Source: Myrica gale (Eukaryota; Streptophyta; Magnoliopsida; Fagales; Myricaceae). From it: a stretch of DNA of 64,000 nt. This document shows, in pieces, positions 56,901 through 64,000 of this stretch. The position numbers were made by a program, and so were the translations under genes. The notes below the pieces were generated by a model. That model saw only the letters and a list, made by a program, of their open reading frames with translations. It was not told where the DNA came from and searched no databases. The number at the start of each line of letters is the position of its first letter. Positions within the stretch are counted from its first letter, which is position 1. The DNA lies in contig OZ005610.1 in assembly GCA_963930655.1 (NCBI GenBank), positions 14,823,001 to 14,887,000 on the forward strand, given 5' to 3'.

Positions 56901-57942
56901 AAGGCTACTACGAGGAAACAGTGACTGATTCATCTGGAAGTTATCGTCTGAGAGGACTCCATCCTGACACTACATATGTAGTCAAAGTAGTGAAAAAGAG
57001 TGGTCTGGGTAGCTCTGGAATTGAGCGTGCATCTCCAGACTCTGTTACTGTTAAGGTTAGTTCTAGTGAATATCTCAAGTAAGGTAACAAATAAAATTTT
57101 CCATATGATACTATCCTTTGTGAGTTTGTTGCCAATAGATATACTCTGAAATGGCACGTTGGTTGATTTTTGTAGGTTGAGTCTGAGGATATAAGGGAAT
57201 TGGATTTTCTGGTCTTTGAACAGCCAGAGGTGACCATTTTAAGTTGTCATGTTGAAGGAAAGGGAATAGAGGAACCAAGTTCACATCTAATGGTGGAAAT
57301 AAAGTCAGCTTCTGACCTGTCTAAGATTGAGACTGTCTTTCCCTTGCCACTTTCCAATTTTTTCCAGGTGAAGGACTTGCCTAGGGGTAAGCACCTTCTG
57401 CAGCTCCGATCTAGGCTCCCATCAAGCACCCACAAATTCGAGTCTGATATTATTGAGGTCGACTTCGAGAGGAATACGCAAATGCGTGTTGGCCCGCTCA
57501 GATACAGAGTTGAAGGGAATAACCACAAACAGGTCTGGTTCACTCTATTGTCAATTGTGTAGCTTATTAAATTTGTCTTCTAACTTATTCTGTATTTGCT
57601 ATTACTATGGCTTCCTTTTCTTTCTTCTGTTAATCTTCTTCTTCCATTCCTGCAGGATTTGACTCCTGCACCCGTCTTTCCTCTTATTGTCGGGGTTTCA
57701 GTGATTGCTCTGTTCCTTACTATGCCAAGGTAATTGTACTAATCTTTTCCCCGTGAGAAAACTTCTACTTGGCTGCGGATTTGTATCGTCATGTTTACGC
57801 TTTACTAAAAATGCTCTTATTTCATGCCTCATGTAGATTAAAGGATTTGTACCAATCCACAATAGAAATACCAACCCCAGGTTTCACTGTAACTGCGAAG
57901 AAGGAAACACGAAGGCCAATTTTGAGAAAGAAGACTTACTGA
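43047..57942 (+). CDS. NOMO: Nodal modulator (NOMO)-type ER membrane protein, 27 exons
   Basis: Exons: 43047-43184, 43523-43588, 43856-43942, 44063-44119, 44261-44325, 44421-44590, 44809-44870, 45081-45164, 45569-45728, 45858-45973, 47034-47162, 47872-47943, 48126-48221, 48313-48390, 49172-49300, 53368-53544, 53710-53913, 54029-54142, 54254-54504, 54813-54858, 54952-55200, 55505-55735, 56154-56245, 56827-57055, 57176-57532, 57656-57729, 57837-57942. All introns are GT-AG and the sum is 3639 nt (1212 residues, close to the family's 1200). The ATG at 43047 sits in ccATGg; in-frame ATGs at 43086/43089 are alternatives. A signal peptide ends near AYADS. Repeated carboxypeptidase-regulatory/prealbumin-like beta domains fill the lumenal part (e.g. 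[20 protein letters not shown] near residue 340; [20 protein letters not shown] near 985). A membrane segment ([15 protein letters not shown], about 1160-1176) precedes a short tail ending KKTY, a dilysine ER-retrieval motif. In animals NOMO binds nicalin/TMEM147 in the ER multipass translocon; the plant role is inferred from homology. Confidence 0.96.
44938..44986. repeat. TC microsatellite in intron 7 of the NOMO-type gene
   Basis: About 18 uninterrupted TC units are followed by imperfect ones. They lie between the exons ending at 44870 and starting at 45081. The tract should be length-polymorphic. Confidence 0.9.
49590..50870 (+). pseudogene. LINE ORF1 (gag-like) remnant
   Basis: Frames at 49532-49858 and 49780-50121 carry a sequence with [20 protein letters not shown] and WRLLAGLF, resembling the N-terminal DUF4283-type region of plant L1 ORF1. 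After that, a Pro/Ser-rich linker runs to about 50870. It is broken by frameshifts near 49850 and stops at 50119 and around 50350-50400. Confidence 0.6.
50885..52300 (+). pseudogene. LINE reverse transcriptase remnant
   Basis: Conserved L1-type motifs occur in order: [16 protein letters not shown] (51052-51099), [43 protein letters not shown], then [13 protein letters not shown] (51610-51648) and [10 protein letters not shown] (51760-51790). The catalytic YADD box reads FAND, which inactivates it. Stops lie at 51373 and 51471, and frames change near 51350 and 51790. SGLPLGAKF and [19 protein letters not shown] follow. Confidence 0.85.
52301..52999 (+). pseudogene. LINE zinc-binding C-terminal region
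   Basis: Frames at 52437-52999 contain [19 protein letters not shown] and, near the end, [20 protein letters not shown]. Both are typical of the zf-RVT region at the end of plant L1 ORF2. The Cys/His cluster itself is degraded, and a stop falls at about 52695. Confidence 0.7.
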
Positions 57943-58090
57943 ATGCCCCGCCCCCTTTTGTGGCAGTAGGAGACATAAAATTTTGCTATTGATTCTCAAT
58001 TCTGTTTCTAGATCGAAGACGAGCTGACCTGAGGAAGAGCATTAGTGTTTTCTAATACTAGATGAGGTGTGCTCTTTTTATTTTTAATAT

Positions 58091-58096
58091 AATAAA
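58091..58096 (+). terminator. Candidate polyadenylation signal of the NOMO-type gene
   Basis: AATAAA lies 149 bp after the stop codon at 57940-57942, followed by a T-rich stretch. A 3' UTR of about 170-200 nt would be ordinary. It ends before the solo LTR at 58242. Confidence 0.65.
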
Positions 58097-58241
58097 CTTT
58101 GCAGTTTATCTTGATTCAATCTTGAAGCAGATGTAGGTATTGGGAATAACCGGTTCACTAACCATTGATATTGATCACGCTTTAAGATTCCTGAATGCTT
58201 TGTGTATCAAGTTTCCAACCCCCTTAATTCTCATTTCCTGG

Positions 58242-59627
58242 TGTTAGTCTAAATAATAACCCAAGAGGGGGTGAATTGGGTTTATAAAAAACTTACCTAT
58301 TTTTCAATTAAAACACAGATTTGGAAAATACTATTTCTCTAAGAATAAAAATGCAGATCTGAATATACGAAATGATAAGCTAAATATAAGCAAGAAATCA
58401 TGAATCATAAAGCATCACAAATATGGATATGAAAAGAATAATAAGCGAGATAGAGTTAGAGAGATGACACCGTAATTTTAGGTAGGTCGGCCAACACATG
58501 CCTACGTTCACTTCCAAGGCTATTGACTTCCGAGGTGCTAAGGAACCTTTACAAAGCGTTTTTCGAGCTCACGCTTCAACTCGCTTACAAACCCCAAAAC
58601 CTAAGGGATTTCTTCTACTCTCACAAGTAGGACAAGTGTTCGCTCAACATTCAGTTGTTTTACAATAATTGGGTGCAATGAGGAATGACTCTCTAAGCCG
58701 AATAAGCCAATGAAAAGCACAAAACGTGTGGAATGACTCTCTTAGCCAAATCAACAAGTGTAAAGCTCAATAAAGTGCAATAAGATAAGATTATTGAAGG
58801 AAACCTAAAGTTTTGCAGGTGGGAGCACAAGCTCTCTTGGTAGGTGCGGTTTTCCATCTTCAAATAACTTTCTCTCTAAAAGTTAGGGCAAAGAGAACTT
58901 GCAAGTGGGTTGTCTCTTCTTTAAGAAATCTCCCTTTGGAGGCTAGGTCGTCAATGAAGAGCAAGAGAAGATGATTTAACCATGGAGTTTTGTTCTTGAA
59001 CAAATCAACAAGTGAAAAGCGTTGGATCTTCCTTTCTCTCTCTATCGGAAGTAGTGTTTGAATAATGATGCAAGTCTCTTGCTTTCTCTCTCTATCTCTT
59101 TTTATATATAGCTCATAGGTCTTCAACAGTCATCAAAGTCTTCAAGAGTGCCGTTTGAGGGGTTCAAATGACTTTTTGAACCATTTTGAGTGATCTGGCG
59201 TCGTTCCAGAATATCTGCAAATTTGCACTTTGTGTCGACACATACATTAAACACTTAGTCTGAAAATGCTGTCGACAATGAAATTTTGCATTTTGGAGTT
59301 GGGCTCTCAGGTGTGACTGCAATGTGTCGACACTTATAACTGTTGGAGAGAAAAACAGCAGTTTTAAAGTGTCCAATCAATTCCAAACTTCTTTAAACAC
59401 CTACAATATGAAAAATTGATCTTATCAATTTCTGTAATGGTTTTTTTTTTAATAATGGTGTTCAAGTGTACTTAGAAATTTTTTAGTGAGTGAAACCTCA
59501 ATCCTTTGAAATATATATTAGAGAATAGTAGATTGACAATATAAAATCTAAAAGTCTTTAAAACTTAAAAACTTTGTTATCATCAAAATCAATTATGGAT
59601 TGTTTACAAAACAACCTTGAGCTAACA
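58242..59627. mobile_element. Solo LTR (SIRE-like family) downstream of the NOMO-type gene
   Basis: The 1386-bp insert begins TGTTAGTC and ends GAGCTAACA. It is bounded by perfect 5-bp duplications CCTGG (58237-58241 and 59628-59632). It shares aacccaagagggggtgaattg with the LTRs at 19710, 27394 and 32974. There is no internal region. Its ends are intact, so it is probably younger than the solo LTR at 32974. gtgtcgaca motifs recur near 59230, 59270 and 59328. Confidence 0.9.
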
Positions 59628-59872
59628 CCTGGCCCCCTGGTTTTTTACTTTTTTAGTCATGCAATTTGCCCTATATGAGTCACCGGACACTAGGGTTGTA
59701 CACGGATCGAATCGGGTCGGTTTTAGGCGGGTTCACGTGGCACCGACATTGTATTTGAGACAGATCCGAAAATCTAACCCGATTGCGATGGTGGCCTGAA
59801 TCCGCCCGAACCCGACCATCATCGGCCGGGTTGGGGGTGGATTGGATTCGGGTTTTTTTTTAAAAAAAAGTT

Positions 59873-60020
59873 TTAAGTTTCCCCTTTTCCAGTAATTTCC
59901 ATCCATAGTGTTGGACTTTTTGCTTTGGGCTTCCCTTTTCCAATAATTTCCTTCTTTAGTGTTGGACATCATTTTTTTTGCTTTGGGCTTCCATTTTCCA
60001 GTAATTTTCCTTTCTTAGTG
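59873..60020. repeat. Three tandem copies of a unit of about 60 bp
   Basis: The unit tttgggcttcccttttccagtaatttcc, followed by a tagtgttggac-like tail, occurs three times (about 59870, 59925 and 59985), inside the left part of the hAT-like element. Confidence 0.75.
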
Positions 60021-60657
60021 TAATTAATTTCTTTATTGATGAAAAATAAAAGGACATGAGACCATCCATGAGAATGGAGGAAAGAAAGCTTGTTTGGACC
60101 AAATCCGTAACAACCTCATAATGATCATTTTGAACCTTCATGAACATTGATACAACTCATCAATTTCATTATAAGGGGATGAAGTTATTTTATTGAAATC
60201 CACGGCAATTCTTGGCTTTTGAATTTATTTTCGAAAAGTAAACATTATTGAAAGTGTACGCCACCAAAAACACAACTCATCAATTTCCACACAGCATCCT
60301 GACGCCCACCCAAAAAAGTTTATAGTATCTATACATGCAGACAAGTAACAAAACAGAGGCTGCATCAATACATCAGGCATTGATACCAAAATAATGGAGT
60401 TCTTCTCCAAGATTCCTTTCATAGGTTCCTTCTACATCTCCAGTAGCTAACTTAATGCAAAAACACTGATTGAAGTTAGATTAGTTTGTTTGGTTTCCAA
60501 ATATGTTAGAGACCTGGATAAAAAGTACAACCAACTCATTTAAGTTTTGTAACCATTGCCAGCAGATGTTAGGAACAACACAAACTGTAACATCTCACCA
60601 TTATCCTAACATTGAATTGTTATTTTGCTAAGAGTTTGACATCCACCAAAACATTAC

Positions 60658-60770
60658 CTGCTCAGATTTCGTAGAGGAGAATGAATTGTGGCTCTTAATA
60701 GTTTCGCATCATCTCCAAACTCCTGATGATTCCTTTCATCATCTACACTGACATTGGTATAAGAATAACT
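60658..60770 (-). other. Probable exon of an unidentified captured gene
   Basis: On the minus strand a consensus acceptor (ttatttgcag) precedes a 113-nt open segment, which ends in a donor (gagcag|gtaatg). One frame is open throughout and reads SYSYTNVSVDDERNHQEF and on to LLRATIHSPLRNLS. I do not recognise the protein. Upstream on the minus strand (60800-62060) the sequence is T-rich and intron/UTR-like, with a GC-richer start at 61870-62060 that resembles a 5' UTR. It could instead be a small living gene with the hAT-like termini being coincidental. Confidence 0.4.
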
Positions 60771-62207
60771 CTGCAAATAAGAATGAGATGTAGTTCAATT
60801 TTTGCGCTTTCTTCTTCACCTAGATCTTACTAGATAGTCCAATGAACAAGATATTTCCTTCCTTTACAAAGACTATTTGGCTTAGTCGACTAAAAGCACA
60901 GATATTCTCAACAAATACACAGATAAAGGAAATCAAAGAGGCACAAACAAGCAAATACATTGCCTAAACCTCCATTTGGTTGCCAAGAAAGCCTTTACAA
61001 AGATAACAAACCAAAATCCTTCAATGTTGAATTAGTTTCATAATCACAACCTTAAATTGCAAGGTATAGCAGCACAACAAAGCATAAAGATGAAAAAAAA
61101 TCATTGAAAAAGGATCAATTAGACAACAAGAGAGCAAGAAATTATGGAAGATGAATCAACTTTTCGGTGCATAAAACATCAGTAACCCTTCAATTTTAGA
61201 CACTTGAATTGCAAAAATATTTGAGCAGAAGACCTCATTTATGCAAATTGATAACATATCCAAAACCCACGCTGACTCTTTACATTGAGCAGAAAAACCC
61301 AAAATAAAAGAATCTCAGAGAGCCCACCAGACCAACAACTAAAACAACATGAAAGAATAATCAAGTCCCTACTTCCACGCACAATCAACTGTATTACACA
61401 AATGATGCGCTCAAACATCAAAAACACAGGAATCGAACCTAAATAAAGACACTGAAAAATAGCACCCACCAGCTGGGGAAAGCACAAACTGCCAAATACC
61501 TTATATTTTCACTCATCCATTAGAACACATTTACCATAAAATACCTTCTTTCACGCTAAACCTCCTAAAAATTACAACAAGAAAACAAGAGGCAGAATAA
61601 GTCAGACAAGGAATCTGAAATTCAAGAAATAGAGAAACAGAGAGAGATCTCGAAGTCCCAGAAAAGCAAAAGAAAGGAATCAAACTAAACATTTCCAAAG
61701 CAGAGAGAGAACCCACCAGTAGTTAAAAGACTAAGAATCAAAATCAGAACGCACAAGAGACAACACAATAAAAGAACAACAGTAATCTAGGTTTAAAAGA
61801 ACAACAATTCAACGTTTTATAAGAAATTGAGATTCGAGATGAGAGAGGGAAACTCAACAATTAAGCTACTGGCTGGGAGGCAAAGGAGGCAAACGGCGAC
61901 TGCCAAGCAGCTCCTCGCTCTGACGTGTTGAAGCTTGAAGGACTGAAGGAGGCAGTGCGTGAGGCACGGTCGCTCGAGGAGAAGGAGAAGGATCTTATTG
62001 CTTAGGGTTCTCCTTCGAGGCGTTTAGGAAAGTGGCGGGTTGGGTTGGGCTGACGTGAAATCAACTGTTTGGGCCTCAGCCCGATAGAAGATAAACGAGT
62101 TTCAATATTCTGAGCCCGCCCCGCCCGAGCTCATATATAAACCGACTGAAATCGGTCGGTTTCGGGCGGGGCGGGTTGGGCCAAGCGTGTACAGCCCTAC
62201 TGGACAA

Positions 62208-63086
62208 TAATTTGCCCTATTTGCTCCGATTTGTTTTGGGTGATGAGAGAAATTCAGGCACCCATTCCCTTGCATCGGATCCGAATGGACTTGGTTCAGT
62301 ATACACACAAGTTATTCAGTTTAGACATTAACAAATATTAATGAAACTGCATGCTGCTACTAATGGTAACAAATGTGGGAACATGTACTTGAGAATCGGA
62401 CGGGAGATGGCGATCCCCAATTAGTCGATTTCCAAACATAGTTATATTATACTGTGACGATGGCTCCATACCCTAAACAGGGTATTGAGAGATGAAAAAA
62501 AATGTGCTAGTTCATTTGCTTTGTTGAATATGTTTGGTACGAGTGAGAAGCCTATTATTGGAATGAGCAGTAGGAGAAGGTCATCCCGTATTCCATTGCT
62601 TGCAGGCTTTCAGCCTGAAAATTCGGGATTTATTTCTCAAAGAAAAGCACTTTATTTTTTTTTCTCTTTTTTTGGATGGTCATCCCTTACTTCATTTCTG
62701 GCTTTCAGCCAGGAAATGCAGGATAGGATGGGTGAAGAGCACATTACTCAAAGGTAGATAGAGATAAATAGAGAACTACTTTTATGAAACTGTAAGATAG
62801 AAGAAGAATAACTCTCATAACTCTCTCTACTCCTTAATTCTTTTCTTTCTTTCTGCTTTTCCTAATAATATTGGAAATCACTACGGTTTCAAGAAGTAAT
62901 TTAACCCCTGCCTAAGGGAGTTCTGATCTGGTACTGGTAATTGCCCTCCCTCCATCCCTGTGGCTGCCCTCGGAGGACAGCCTCCGGCCCTCGGTTTGTA
63001 AAACCTCAGCTGTGGGGCGTCCGACGCCCTTTGTCCCTAGTTATGCAGCTGTTAAATTACTTTTTTTTCCTCAGCAAATAAAACCA
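62208..63086. other. No gene recognised; probably the 3' tail of the minus-strand LINE in part
   Basis: A frame at 62485-62757 has no recognisable motif. GC-rich sequence at 62940-63040, with cctccggccctcgg and ccgacgcccttt, may be 3' UTR of the LINE on the minus strand. Two related blocks with gctttcagcc (about 62608 and 62700) form a weak local repeat. Confidence 0.4.
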
Positions 63087-63995
63087 TTAACACCCAGTCA
63101 CAAGATAAATCTGTTCAGCATATCTATGCTGGATAGTAATAGTCGGAGCATGGATATCCACATGTTCACCCTGGTGGAGCACTCTATTACGCAGAAACCA
63201 GATGGAGTCCAAGACAACAACCACAAAAAGAACAATCTCTGACCAACTACCACGGTGATCCACAGGTAGGTGCTTCGGTTCAAGGACATGGGCCAACCAT
63301 TCTTGAATTGGTTTGCCAACAAAGCATTCTAAGCGCAAAGGCCACTTTCCGGAACGCCATACCACTTGGCTAATTGGACAGGCCAGAAACAAATGGGATG
63401 CCACTTCTCGGTGCCCCCTACAAAGAGGACAACAAAATTGGTCCTGGCCATCACCCTCAGGGAGTCCAGGGCAGTCAGCCAAACGTCCGCCGAATGGCCG
63501 GGCATCCGGCATAATTTTCCAGAGAAAGAGGCGCAAACGATGCTGCATTTTCAACTTCCAAATCTTTGTCCAATCAAAATGAGAATTAGGAGGACGAATC
63601 TGGTGATCTTGAAAGCACTGAACAGCAGATTTTATAGAGAAATTACCCTTAGCCTCAGGAAGCCATCTGAGCACGTCAATACCACTTGAGTTCAAGGGGA
63701 GAGCCAAAATTGCAGCAACTGTCTGTTCCTTAAAGTAGGCACGAATAATATCAACCCTCCAGTGACCATAATCAACATCAATAAGATCACTAACATAATC
63801 CAACCCCCTTGGGAGCTCCACATTAGCTTGTAACACCGGTCTGAAATTAGGAAGAGAGGGAAGCCAGGGGTCCCACCAAAGGTTGATAAATCTACCCTGT
63901 TTGATAGACCAGCACACCCTTTTAGCCAAGAGGTCTCGAGATTGCATAATACCTTTCCAAATCCAAGTGCTATCCGGGGCAGTGCGGGCTGTCAT
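63087..63995 (-). pseudogene. C-terminal part of an L1-type LINE ORF2 (zf-RVT region), runs off the window
   Basis: The minus-strand frame of 302 codons contains GRFINLWWDPWLPSLPNF and then FDWTKIWKLKMQHRLRLFLWK. Next come CCPLCRGHREVASHLFLACP and VVWRSGKWPL. This is the zinc-binding region (zf-RVT, Cys-X2-Cys plus His/Cys) at the end of plant L1 ORF2. The frame is open over its whole visible length, unlike the intron LINE, so this copy is younger or better preserved. The reverse transcriptase should lie beyond the right edge. Confidence 0.85.
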
Positions 63996-64000
63996 AAATC

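Larger units (their letters stand above)
59691..62199. mobile_element. hAT-like element carrying spliced-gene sequence
   Basis: The left end reads TAGGGTTGTACACGGATC and the right end, inverted, reads TAGGGCTGTACACGCTTG. Both are followed by cggg/ggcggg-rich subterminal sequence. The flanks are CCGGACAC (59683-59690) and CTGGACAA (62200-62207), agreeing at six of eight bases. aatttgccctat also occurs outside both ends (59663-59674 and 62209-62220). No transposase is visible. The interior looks like the minus-strand 5' part of a gene (UTR, introns and one clear exon). Confidence 0.65.

Noticed and set aside
63313..63689. Plus-strand frames opposite the LINE C-terminal region
   Set aside because: They are shadows of the minus-strand zf-RVT coding sequence.

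Overview
The window is nuclear DNA of a flowering plant, almost certainly a eudicot. It holds one long GT-AG spliced gene, plant Ty1/copia and L1-type retroelements, Mutator-like, hAT and CACTA DNA transposons, a relic of an endogenous caulimovirid, and an AT-rich background. The species cannot be told from the sequence alone.

The only gene that looks functional is on the + strand at 43047-57942. It is a 27-exon nodal modulator (NOMO)-type ER membrane protein of about 1212 residues. Every exon junction keeps the frame, and it has a signal peptide, a C-terminal membrane segment and a terminal KKTY. A TATA box lies just upstream and an AATAAA signal downstream. Intron 15 carries a 3.6 kb sense-strand L1-type LINE. 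A 1.4 kb solo LTR begins 300 bp after the stop codon.

Everything else is mostly nested mobile DNA. (1) 1494-12412 is a Mutator-like element with fragments of a class A heat-shock factor and a CIPK-like kinase. It is split by a Ty1/copia element (3396-11976), which is itself split by a 3.5 kb solo LTR (4408-7896). (2) 13067-14999 is a second Mutator-like element with a perfect 9-bp target duplication. (3) 15011-17831 is a tandemly duplicated block of LTR sequence from a copia family here called X, in minus orientation. (4) 17878-19235 is a third Mutator-like element, carrying a polyol/monosaccharide transporter exon. (5) 19241-42236 is a plus-strand X element broken by three insertions. A SIRE/Maximus-type copia on the minus strand (19710-28036) splits its 5' LTR. 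A caulimovirid relic (about 32700-38150), itself split by a solo LTR, replaces its reverse transcriptase region. A CACTA element full of GATCGATC motifs (38503-42032) splits its 3' LTR. (6) 59691-62199 is a hAT-like element that seems to carry the 5' part of a spliced gene. (7) The right edge is the C-terminal part of a minus-strand LINE.

The genes do not work together as a pathway. The window is a record of layered insertion, gene-fragment capture and decay beside one conserved housekeeping gene.
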